NCBI GenBank assembly: GCA_965656715.1
Contig: CBFHLR010000013.1
Coordinates: 1 to 64,000 of the forward strand
Length of the DNA stretch: 64,000 nt
Origin: Coraliomargarita sp965656715
Lineage (GTDB): Bacteria; Verrucomicrobiota; Verrucomicrobiia; Opitutales; Coraliomargaritaceae
Reading direction: 5' to 3'
Shown here one piece after another: positions 57,449 to 64,000 of this stretch (position 1 is the first letter of the stretch; every line of letters begins with the position of its first letter). A program made the position numbers and the translations under genes. The notes beneath the pieces are model-generated. The model saw nothing but the letters and a program-made list of their open reading frames with translations. It was not told the origin of the DNA and did not search any database.

Positions 57449-59152
57449 ATGAAAAATCGCAAACAAGGCTCCGCACTCATCTCGGCAGTGATTGTCATTA
57501 TTATCATTGGCCTCATTATTGGTAGCTACATCAGCCTGACTGTAACCGAACGTAAATCGGTCGAACGCAGTGTATTGTTTGATCTCGCAATGGATGTTGC
57601 GGAATCTGCTGCCGAGGATGCTGCACACACCCTGAACCAAGGAAAAGAGAGATACTGGAGGCACTGGTCGGATAAGACACTGACCGACCCCAAGACTGGG
57701 ACGCAGCAGACTGCTAAATACAAAGAGGTGACGGACATCGAGATGGGCAGTGGGCGCACGGGTTCGTATAAAGCTGTTATTTTAAGTGCCGGCACTGATA
57801 ATCCGCGTCTGATCATTGAGGGCACTGTCCACAGTCCCTTGCTGGGGGACGTAAGCCGTCAACTCGCGATTAAGCTGAAAACTCGTGGTGTGTTCGGTAA
57901 TGGTTTGACCGCTCCGGATCGTGGGGATGGCAATGCGAAGATCTCTTTCACTGAAGACGATATTCTCATCACAGGTTACGACTCTGCCAAAGGAGATTAC
58001 CGTCCCGCCTCGAATGTATCGGACAGTGTGCTCGTTGCAGCCGAAACGAAGGTTGATAAAGCGCTGAATATTGAGAATGCGGAAATTTTTGGTAGCATCG
58101 CGACTGCAGGTGGTGAACTCGCTTACAGTGGTGCGATCGTCAGAGGTCAGGACAGTGATAATATCTTTGGAGTCGATGGTGATCGTATTCACGATAATTA
58201 TTATGCCGATGCCCCTGAGATTAATACGCCCTCAACTCAAGATGCCCTTGAGTCTCTGCCGAGTGCTGTCGACGGCGAAATCACTGTCGGTGAAAGCTCT
58301 GAAATCTATAAGGTGAGAAATATGGAGGTCAGTAAGTCCGAAGAATTGGTGGTTGCTGGTCCCGCTACGATTGTAGTGACAAAGGATGCCGATATTAACG
58401 GAGACATTGTTTTCGAGTCCGGTGGTAAATTGCAGCTGTATGTGCAGGATGATTTGAGAATCACTGGAGACGTTTATATGGACGACGTTGACGCCGGGGA
58501 CTTTAAGATTTACGGCACTGCTAAGGATCCAGGTGGTAACGGTGATGATTTGTCAGTGATCCATTTGAACCACCTCGGTGAGCTTAAAGCTGGAGTCTTG
58601 GCTCCGAATTCATTGGTGATTTTTGAGAAAGGCGAACGCTCTGGTTCTTCTGGTGACTCGGGGAGTAGTGGCGGCTCCGGCGATAGCGGCAGTTCCGGTA
58701 AGTCCGGTGGTAGCGGCAAGTCTGGTGACTCCGGTTCCGGCAAGTCGGGTGGCTCCGGTAAGTCCGGCGGTTCAGGCGACAGCGGCAGCTCTGGTAAGTC
58801 CGGAGGCAGCGGCAAGTCTGGCGACTCCGGTTCCGGCAAGTCGGGTGGCTCTGGTAAGTCCGGTGGATCTGGCAAGTCGGGTGGTTCCGGTGACTCTGGT
58901 AAGTCCGGCGACTCTGCATCCGGTGGTTCTGGCAAGTCCGGCGGCTCTGGTAAGTCAGGTGGTTCCGGTGATTCTGGTAAGTCGGGCGATTCTGCATCCG
59001 GTGGCAGTGGTGGTTCTGGTAAGTCCGGCGGCTCAGGCGGTAGCGGCAAGTCTGGTGATTCCGGCGATGAGGGTAGCTCTGGCAAGTCCGGCGGCAGTGG
59101 TGGTTCCGGTAAATCCGGTGGTTCAGGCGACAGCGGTAGTTCTGGTAAGTAG
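57449..59152 (+). CDS. PilX-like surface protein with Gly/Ser/Lys/Asp repeat tail (cassette 2)
   Basis: The 567 residues start at ATG 57449 (MKNRKQGSALISAVIVIIII); KQGSALISAVI is identical to the cassette 1 paralogue. The middle (about 150-390) is a beta-repeat domain like DUF7305 (VVAGPATIVVTKDADINGDI, LQLYVQDDLRITGDVYMDDV). From about residue 397 to the end it is a low-complexity tail of GSGKSG and GSGDSG units with alternating Lys and Asp. The tail is absent from the 54393 paralogue, so it was probably gained by expansion or recombination with the neighbouring repeat gene. A bulky, flexible tail could form an adhesive or spacer layer; this is inference. Confidence 0.78.
   Translation: MKNRKQGSALISAVIVIIIIGLIIGSYISLTVTERKSVERSVLFDLAMDVAESAAEDAAHTLNQGKERYWRHWSDKTLTDPKTGTQQTAKYKEVTDIEMGSGRTGSYKAVILSAGTDNPRLIIEGTVHSPLLGDVSRQLAIKLKTRGVFGNGLTAPDRGDGNAKISFTEDDILITGYDSAKGDYRPASNVSDSVLVAAETKVDKALNIENAEIFGSIATAGGELAYSGAIVRGQDSDNIFGVDGDRIHDNYYADAPEINTPSTQDALESLPSAVDGEITVGESSEIYKVRNMEVSKSEELVVAGPATIVVTKDADINGDIVFESGGKLQLYVQDDLRITGDVYMDDVDAGDFKIYGTAKDPGGNGDDLSVIHLNHLGELKAGVLAPNSLVIFEKGERSGSSGDSGSSGGSGDSGSSGKSGGSGKSGDSGSGKSGGSGKSGGSGDSGSSGKSGGSGKSGDSGSGKSGGSGKSGGSGKSGGSGDSGKSGDSASGGSGKSGGSGKSGGSGDSGKSGDSASGGSGGSGKSGGSGGSGKSGDSGDEGSSGKSGGSGGSGKSGGSGDSGSSGK
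58640..59149 (+). repeat. Tandem Gly/Ser/Lys/Asp-coding array in the PilX-like tail
   Basis: The DNA repeats short units coding GGSGKSG and GDSG with strong codon similarity. It is long enough for recombination and slippage, and it keeps long frames open in all directions. It shares its unit with the array in the next gene. Confidence 0.85.
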
Positions 59153-59185
59153 CTCAGTAACCTTGATTGAAACGAAAGCCTAATC

Positions 59186-60052
59186 ATGAAATACTTTAAA
59201 TTACTCAAAATCCTTTCACTTCTGATAGCTGCAGGTGCATTTAGTGTGACACCTACGAGCCTAATGGCTGATGGCGACTCAGGAAGCTCTGGCAAGTCCG
59301 GTGGCAGTGGCGGTTCCGGCGGCTCTGGTAAATCAGGCGGTTCTGGCGACTCTGGTTCCGGTAAGTCTGGTGGCAGTGGCGGCTCTGGTAAATCAGGCGG
59401 TTCTGGCGACTCTGGTTCCGGTAAGTCTGGTGGCAGTGGAGGTTCCGGCAAGTCCGGTGGCTCTGGTGGCAGTGGCGGCTCTGGTAAATCAGGCGGTTCT
59501 GGCGACTCTGGTTCCGGTAAGTCTNNNNNNNNNNNNNNNNNNNNNNNNNNNNNNNNNNNNNNNNNNNNNNNNNNNNNNNNNNNNNNNNNNNNNNNNNNNN
59601 NNNNNNNNNNNNNNNNNNNNNNGTCCGGTGGCTCTGGTGGCAGTGGCGGCTCTGGTAAATCAGGCGGTTCTGGCGACTCTGGTTCCGGTAAGTCTGGTGG
59701 TAGTGGAGGTTCCGGTAAGTCCGGTGGCTCTGGTGGCAGTGGCGGCTCTGGTAAATCAGGCGGTTCTGGCGACTCTGGTTCCGGTAAGTCCGGTGGCAGT
59801 GGAGGTTCCGGCAAGTCCGGTGGCTCTGGTGACTCGGGTAGCTCTGGAACAAGCGCACCGGAGAATTACGAAATTCATGGCGCGGTTGTTGGTTGGCAAG
59901 TCGAAGGTCGCTCTGAGTTCGAGTTCTACTTTGACGAGCAGCTTAAGAATGATGGTGGTGCAAATCCTACATTCCGTGTTGCCGAGTGGACCGAACTCAT
60001 TAATGCCGAAGATAAATACGACTTCGATGGCCTCAATGCGGACGAGGAATAA
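59186..60052 (+). CDS. Secreted Gly/Ser/Lys/Asp-repeat protein (contains gap)
   Basis: The 288 residues (gap included) have a signal peptide (LKILSLLIAAGAFSV, cleavage near LMADG). About 190 residues of GGSGKSGGSGDSGSGKS-like repeats follow. A conserved-looking non-repeat end begins near APENYEIHGAVVGWQVEG and continues with FEFYFDEQLKNDGG. The gene begins 33 bp after the repeat-tailed PilX-like gene, so both should be co-expressed. The repeat is a low-complexity polyampholyte, as in matrix or adhesive proteins. The C-terminal end is not recognised. The array contains a 98-N gap. Confidence 0.75.
   Translation: MKYFKLLKILSLLIAAGAFSVTPTSLMADGDSGSSGKSGGSGGSGGSGKSGGSGDSGSGKSGGSGGSGKSGGSGDSGSGKSGGSGGSGKSGGSGGSGGSGKSGGSGDSGSGKSXXXXXXXXXXXXXXXXXXXXXXXXXXXXXXXXXSGGSGGSGGSGKSGGSGDSGSGKSGGSGGSGKSGGSGGSGGSGKSGGSGDSGSGKSGGSGGSGKSGGSGDSGSSGTSAPENYEIHGAVVGWQVEGRSEFEFYFDEQLKNDGGANPTFRVAEWTELINAEDKYDFDGLNADEE
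59369..59840 (+). repeat. 60-bp and 96-bp higher-order tandem array
   Basis: A 60-bp unit repeats nearly perfectly at 59341-59440. From 59429 a 96-bp unit starts, with another full copy at 59696-59791 and a partial one at 59600-59695. The 96-bp period fixes the expected phase across the assembly gap. Copy number probably varies between strains. Confidence 0.82.
59525..59622. other. Assembly gap (98 N) in the repeat array
   Basis: The gap starts exactly at a unit boundary (59525) and restarts 23 bp into a unit. If the 96-bp period continues, the real missing length should be 23 + 96k bp rather than 98. The reading frame is the same for both, so the gap length is not a frame problem. Confidence 0.9.
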
Positions 60053-60071
60053 TTCGTTGATCTAATTTTCA

Positions 60072-60103
60072 AAACCTCTGAAGCATGTCTTCAGAGGTTT
60101 TTT
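60072..60103 (+). terminator. Terminator of pilin cassette 2
   Basis: AAACCTCTGAAG (60072-60083) pairs with CTTCAGAGGTTT (60089-60100), followed by T. It lies 20 bp after the stop codon of the repeat protein gene. Confidence 0.9.
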
Positions 60104-60212
60104 GCGCCTTATGCAAATGGCTATTGTGCTTGCTTGGCTTTGCAAAATTCAGTTAATCCGAAAGTGTCGCTCGGACGTGATGACTGTAGATTAGACTAAC
60201 TTTTTTTCGAAT

Positions 60213-60992
60213 ATGAAACAACAGACGGCTACCTTTGAGTGGAGTGCAAAACGCACGATCAATTGGATATTCTTTATCATGCTGGGCATGGAAATACTCA
60301 TCGTCTTGTTGGACGGTGTGATAACCTATGCGCGCACAATTCAGCACGATTCAATTCGTGGAATGTTCAATATTACTCGAGAGGATAGCCTGGGCACTTG
60401 GTTCTCCTGTCTTCAGGCATTTTTAGCTGGTATTGCTTTTCTTCTTGTTGCTCGATCTCAGACGTTTTTGGGTAACCCGAAATGGAAGATCATTGGTTGG
60501 GCACTCATCGGATGCTTCTTTCTCTATGTCTCTGTGGATGATGGTATCAAATTTCACGAACGTATCGGCACGTTTATGGGAGATTTATCTGAGGAGAAAG
60601 TCGACGATGGCCATACCGATACGATCTATGAGCGAATTACATACTTTCCGTCCTATTATTGGCATATTTTCTTCATGCCCATCTTCATTTGTTTCGGCCT
60701 GTTTATGTTCACGTTCTTGATGCGTGAGTTAAAAACCTGGCAACTTCGGATCATGTTGGTCACTGCCTTAACTTTCTTTGTAGTTTCGCAGGGCTTGGAC
60801 TACTTAGAAAATATAGATGAGGTGCACGAGTGGGTGCAGGAAACCTTTTTCCTCCGCGAATACACGGTGATACATTTCTCTAAATCGATTGAAGAGTTTA
60901 TGGAGATGTTTGGCACCACGCTTTTTCTCATGATCGCGCTCCGTTATCTGCTCGATCACTTCAACGAGCTGCGGTTTAAGTTTCAAGACTAG
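60213..60992 (+). CDS. Polytopic membrane protein of unknown function
   Basis: The 259 residues have about six membrane helices (INWIFFIMLGMEILIVLLDG; AFLAGIAFLLVARS; IIGWALIGCFFLYVSVDDG and others). Acidic and His residues beside helices (VSVDDGIKFHERIG, WHIFFMPIF, LDYLENIDEVHEW) could bind metal or a substrate. DDGIKFHERIG resembles conserved motifs in uncharacterised membrane proteins of this group. No family assigned. It lies next to the convergent spermidine-synthase-like gene. Confidence 0.72.
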   Translation: MKQQTATFEWSAKRTINWIFFIMLGMEILIVLLDGVITYARTIQHDSIRGMFNITREDSLGTWFSCLQAFLAGIAFLLVARSQTFLGNPKWKIIGWALIGCFFLYVSVDDGIKFHERIGTFMGDLSEEKVDDGHTDTIYERITYFPSYYWHIFFMPIFICFGLFMFTFLMRELKTWQLRIMLVTALTFFVVSQGLDYLENIDEVHEWVQETFFLREYTVIHFSKSIEEFMEMFGTTLFLMIALRYLLDHFNELRFKFQD

Positions 60993-61083
60993 TAGCGAAT
61001 AGGATGGCCTCAGGCGTTTGCTGTTGTTGGATGCTCTGCGTTAGAATGTCTCATGGGCGCAAACACTAATAACTGGTGTTACT

Positions 61084-63168
61084 CTAATCCAACAGGTCCA
61101 GCACGTTGGCGAAGTCGTCAGTCCAGACCATCTGGCGCTCCTCGATATCTTCTGGCCACTCGTCGAGATAAGCGAGGACGCGTGAATGTGTGAGAAAGTC
61201 GATATTGTTCGAGAGCAGCGTCCAACGGGAGCGTTTGATTAGTCGCGAGGAGTCGCTCTCACGCAGCACCACAAGTGGCTCCATTTTGATTTCTTTGGCG
61301 GTGCCATATATTAACGGCTGTAGGTCGAAAAATTTGTTTGAGATGTGGATCGCCAGAATGCCGTCGGGTTTCAGGTGCTGCTGATACAAATCGAAGGCCT
61401 CGAGTGTCAGCAGGTGGATCGGAATTGCGTCACCGCTAAAGGCATCGACTACCAAAATGTCGAACTTTTGGGAACCGCTTTCACGTAGTTCACGCTCAAG
61501 TGAGATGCGTGCGTCGCCAATGACGACTTCGGTGCGTTCGCCGCCGCGCTCAAGGTAGCTGAAGTGCTCACGAGCTAGCATCTCGACATCCGGATCGAGT
61601 TCGTAATAGCGATATTGATCCGTGTCGCCCTGGTAAGCGCTTAATGCGCCGGCACCCAGGCCGATAATGCCAATATGGAAGCCTTCGGTGCTGCCCTCGC
61701 GCTGCCTACTTCGAATCGGGTGTCGACGTATGGCGAGTCCCACACCGCTGTGCGCTGCATAGTAGCTGCTTGGGTAGAATTCGCGGTCGGGGTCTTTGGC
61801 CTGTAGGCCGTGGTTAATCCCCCCATGATACATTTTGACGTGCGGTGGGCGCCGATCATTTGATCCACTCTCGATCACTCGCATGACACCATAGAAGTTG
61901 CGGGTCGTTGCCAAGACACCATCATGAAAGCGGGCTTGGAAGGAATTCATAAACATACCGAGCACCAGTAGCACTGCGACCAATGCGGAGGTGATCGGAA
62001 TACGAAAAATCTTGAGTCGCTGATCTCTGAAAAGCACCAGCCAAGCTGCGACAGTCAGAGTTAAGATAAAGATGAGTGGAAACTCCCAGTAATCGCTGAA
62101 AATGTGCGGAGCAATAAAGGTCACAAAAACACCACCAAGGGCACCTCCGAAGGAGATCGTCAGGTAAAATAGTGTTAGGTGCTGGCTGGGTGGCTTGAGG
62201 CGCACCAACTCTCCGTGACAAACCATGCACGCAATAAACATGCCTCCGATGTAAATTGCGATTTGTGTGCCGATACCTGCTAGGTCGAGATTGTAGTGCT
62301 TGTTGAGGAATAGAAAGATGACGGGCACCACGATTAAGAAGGCCGATAGCCAGATCCGGCGCTTATACCAGTGCGAATTATCGAAGCAGATGATGAAGCT
62401 GATCAGATATAGACTGAGCGGCAGCACCCATAGGAAAGGGATGACGGCCACGTTTTGACACACGAAGTTGGTTGCCGATAGTAGCAGGACAGAGCCGCTT
62501 GCAGACAACATCAACCACAAGAAAAGGTTACCGAAGGTATAGCCACGTTCTTTACTCGCAGGTTGTATCGGAGCTGCTTCTATCTGTTGATTACTTGTTC
62601 GAGAAACAAGCACCGCACTGGCTGTGCAAATGAGCACAAAGCATGCGTATCCCAATGACCAAAAGATCGTTTGATGGCTCACCTGCATGTTGGGCTCAAC
62701 GAGGAAAGGGTAAGTGATGAGTCCTAGCAGAGAGCCGACATTGGAGAGTGAATAAAGGCGATAGGGGGAGCGATCTGGATAGGAGCGGCTGAACCAATGC
62801 TGCAGCAGGGGGCCGGTTGACGAAACGATCATGTAAGGTATGCCGACTGTAGAAAGGAGCAGCAAAATCACACCCAGTTCGGGGGAGCTGCCATCAGTGG
62901 GCTTTAGATGCTCTCCTGGCGTGATTGGCAGTAGACAGAGCGACAGTAGGAGTAGTGGAATGTGAACAAAAGCCTGACGCTTGGGGCTGAGCGTATTGCT
63001 CAACAGGTGAGCATAGGCGTAGCCAAGTAAGAGGCCAACTTGAAAGAATAACATACAAGTGCTCCAAACCGCTGGGCTGCCTCCATACCAAGGTAGGATA
63101 TAACGAGCAATGAGCGGCTGCACCTGAAAGAGCAAAAACGCGCTTACGAAGATGGTAATGGCATACAT
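61084..63168 (-). CDS. Fused membrane-domain/spermidine synthase-like protein
   Basis: The 694 residues combine an N-terminal domain of about 10-12 membrane helices (to about residue 400, beginning ITIFVSAFLLFQVQPLIARY) with a C-terminal spermidine-synthase-like Rossmann domain. That domain has IGIIGLGAGALSAY (nucleotide loop), YRYYELDPDVEMLAREHF and DILVVDAFSGDAIPIHLLTL. Fused proteins of this kind are widespread. The methyltransferase-like domain may act on polyamines or other substrates; the exact activity is unproven. Start is the ATG at 63168. Confidence 0.85.
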   Translation of the reverse strand: MYAITIFVSAFLLFQVQPLIARYILPWYGGSPAVWSTCMLFFQVGLLLGYAYAHLLSNTLSPKRQAFVHIPLLLLSLCLLPITPGEHLKPTDGSSPELGVILLLLSTVGIPYMIVSSTGPLLQHWFSRSYPDRSPYRLYSLSNVGSLLGLITYPFLVEPNMQVSHQTIFWSLGYACFVLICTASAVLVSRTSNQQIEAAPIQPASKERGYTFGNLFLWLMLSASGSVLLLSATNFVCQNVAVIPFLWVLPLSLYLISFIICFDNSHWYKRRIWLSAFLIVVPVIFLFLNKHYNLDLAGIGTQIAIYIGGMFIACMVCHGELVRLKPPSQHLTLFYLTISFGGALGGVFVTFIAPHIFSDYWEFPLIFILTLTVAAWLVLFRDQRLKIFRIPITSALVAVLLVLGMFMNSFQARFHDGVLATTRNFYGVMRVIESGSNDRRPPHVKMYHGGINHGLQAKDPDREFYPSSYYAAHSGVGLAIRRHPIRSRQREGSTEGFHIGIIGLGAGALSAYQGDTDQYRYYELDPDVEMLAREHFSYLERGGERTEVVIGDARISLERELRESGSQKFDILVVDAFSGDAIPIHLLTLEAFDLYQQHLKPDGILAIHISNKFFDLQPLIYGTAKEIKMEPLVVLRESDSSRLIKRSRWTLLSNNIDFLTHSRVLAYLDEWPEDIEERQMVWTDDFANVLDLLD

Positions 63169-63320
63169 GAGTTAGTAACGGTCAGGGAGACTTTCGAGAA
63201 AGAGCTCGGGAAGCTGATGTATCATGCAACACATCTGGCTGGGCCGACGATTGAAAAATAAGGTTTTTCGTTTGTTTCTATCCTAGGTGATTTCGCGTGA
63301 GGGCATCTAGGCCGCCTAAA

Positions 63321-63350
63321 AAGCCCGCAGCGTAAGAACACTGCGGGCTT
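63321..63350 (-). terminator. Terminator of htpG
   Basis: AAGCCCGCAG (63321-63330) pairs with CTGCGGGCTT (63341-63350). On the minus strand the stem is followed by TTTTTAGG. It lies 25 bp after the htpG stop codon. Confidence 0.88.
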
Positions 63351-63374
63351 GTGGAATTGAATCGAGCTTTGGCG

Positions 63375-64000
63375 CTATTTCGCGCTGAGCTTTTCGAGGA
63401 TCTCGTAGTTGCGGGCGACCATCTTGCTTGGGTCTTCGAGGAGGCCCGCTGCCATGCGTGCGTTGTCGAGCACTTGTTGGCTGATTAGGCCGGCGAGCTC
63501 ACCGTCGCTGTCGCGCAGTGAGGCAAGGTTTTTGACCAGCGGATGACGTGGGTTGATTTGAAGCTTCACTGGAGGTTCGCCGCCCATCATGCCGCCGTCC
63601 TGTTGCATCGCTTTCATCATTTTACGCATTTGCGCGGTCATCATCTTGTCGCCGTTGACGATCATCGCTGGGCTGCCAACAAGACGCTCACTGATGCTGA
63701 CTTCGCTGACTTCATCGCTCAGTTTTTCTTTGATAAAGCCACAAAGGCTTTCGCTTGCGTCCTTGTCGAGTGCTTCAGCCTTGTCGGTGTCGGTCTCTGG
63801 TGCGATTGCATCGAGATCGATCTCGTCGCTATCAGCGGAAACAAAGTTCTTTTCGTCGAACTGGCGTGCGTGATTCATGACGAACTCGTCGACCGGCTCA
63901 TACATGTAGAGCACTTCGATATTACGTGCTTTGAAGGCTTCCAGATATGGACCGCTTTCGATCGCCTCACGGCTTGGCCCGGAAAGATAGTAGATTTCCT
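63375..64000 (-). CDS. htpG: Chaperone HtpG (Hsp90), C-terminal part
   Basis: The visible 208 residues run off the right edge of the window. They begin IYYLSGPSREAIESGPYLEA and continue FKARNIEVLYMYEPVDEFV, the Hsp90 middle/C-terminal junction. Then come SLCGFIKEKLSDEVSEVSIS and PVKLQINPRHPLVKNLASL, the dimerisation domain. It ends EILEKLSAK with no eukaryotic MEEVD tail, as in bacterial Hsp90. It is an ATP-dependent chaperone in the cytoplasm. Confidence 0.95.
   Translation of the reverse strand, partial: EIYYLSGPSREAIESGPYLEAFKARNIEVLYMYEPVDEFVMNHARQFDEKNFVSADSDEIDLDAIAPETDTDKAEALDKDASESLCGFIKEKLSDEVSEVSISERLVGSPAMIVNGDKMMTAQMRKMMKAMQQDGGMMGGEPPVKLQINPRHPLVKNLASLRDSDGELAGLISQQVLDNARMAAGLLEDPSKMVARNYEILEKLSAK

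Noticed and set aside
58640..59840. Regularly spaced repeats that might suggest a CRISPR array
   Set aside because: Units are contiguous coding tandem repeats with no unique spacers and no cas genes nearby.
58510..60065. Long open frames in other frames and on the minus strand of the Gly/Ser repeat arrays (434, 264 and 186 codons)
   Set aside because: Tandem repeats without stops keep all frames open. Only the GSGKSG frame has a PilX-like start or a signal peptide in front.

Overview
The window looks like a chromosomal segment of a marine, aerobic, Gram-negative bacterium of the Verrucomicrobiota, probably class Opitutae (Coraliomargarita/Puniceicoccales-like). This assignment is an inference from gene content. 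There is lipid A synthesis (lpxA), outer-membrane beta-barrels, many c-type cytochromes, PilV/PilW/PilX-like minor pilins, and several families of short intergenic palindromes of a kind common in Verrucomicrobiota and Planctomycetota. Most genes lack a clear Shine-Dalgarno sequence. Three runs of N (6389-6488, 15317-15416, 59525-59622) show that this is a scaffolded draft assembly.

Layout. 1-5135 (minus): a UvrA-family ATPase carrying an in-frame palindromic insertion, then the RecD2 helicase. 5234-13493: a probably 5'-truncated gene, then a plus-strand exopolysaccharide export operon (outer-membrane barrel, Wza-like, Wzc-like BY-kinase, O-antigen ligase/TPR protein). 13541-19504: response regulator, lpxA, pdxA, A-type Fe-S carrier, secreted endo/exonuclease/phosphatase, metG. 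19613-23390: uncharacterised Cys-rich protein, MscS channel, LolA-like protein, Lon-N domain protein, Cdd1-like HhH protein. 23649-27649: dnaK-groES-groEL behind an operator-like repeat cluster. 27935-31176: autotransporter-like barrel and a secreted protein.

31180-37561 is the most distinctive metabolic region: cupin, lipoprotein cytochrome c, Rrf2/NsrR-like regulator, Tll0287-like (DUF3365) heme protein, second lipoprotein cytochrome c, truncated haemoglobin, a NirB-like FAD/[2Fe-2S] flavoprotein fused to a His-containing membrane domain, and a membrane-anchored cytochrome with eleven heme motifs. I read it as a nitrosative-stress-controlled trans-membrane electron pathway from NAD(P)H to periplasmic hemes. 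The flavoprotein-membrane fusion and the eleven-heme partner are the best candidates for an undescribed system.

37647-53086 is mostly housekeeping: lipoprotein, ParB-like protein, alanine racemase with no canonical start codon, TsaB, two unknowns, PfkB kinase, divergent cysJ/cysI around a perfect 15-bp dyad, membrane protein, TypA, SpoIIAA-like protein, beta-CASP nuclease, ApaG. Intergenic gaps carry several short-repeat families. 53339-60052 holds two paralogous minor-pilin cassettes (PilV-, PilW- and PilX-like), separated by 540 bp with a transposase-like remnant. The second cassette ends in a PilX-like protein with a long Gly/Ser/Lys/Asp repeat tail, followed by a secreted protein made mostly of the same repeat. 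60213-64000: membrane protein, fused membrane/spermidine-synthase-like protein, and the C-terminal third of HtpG.
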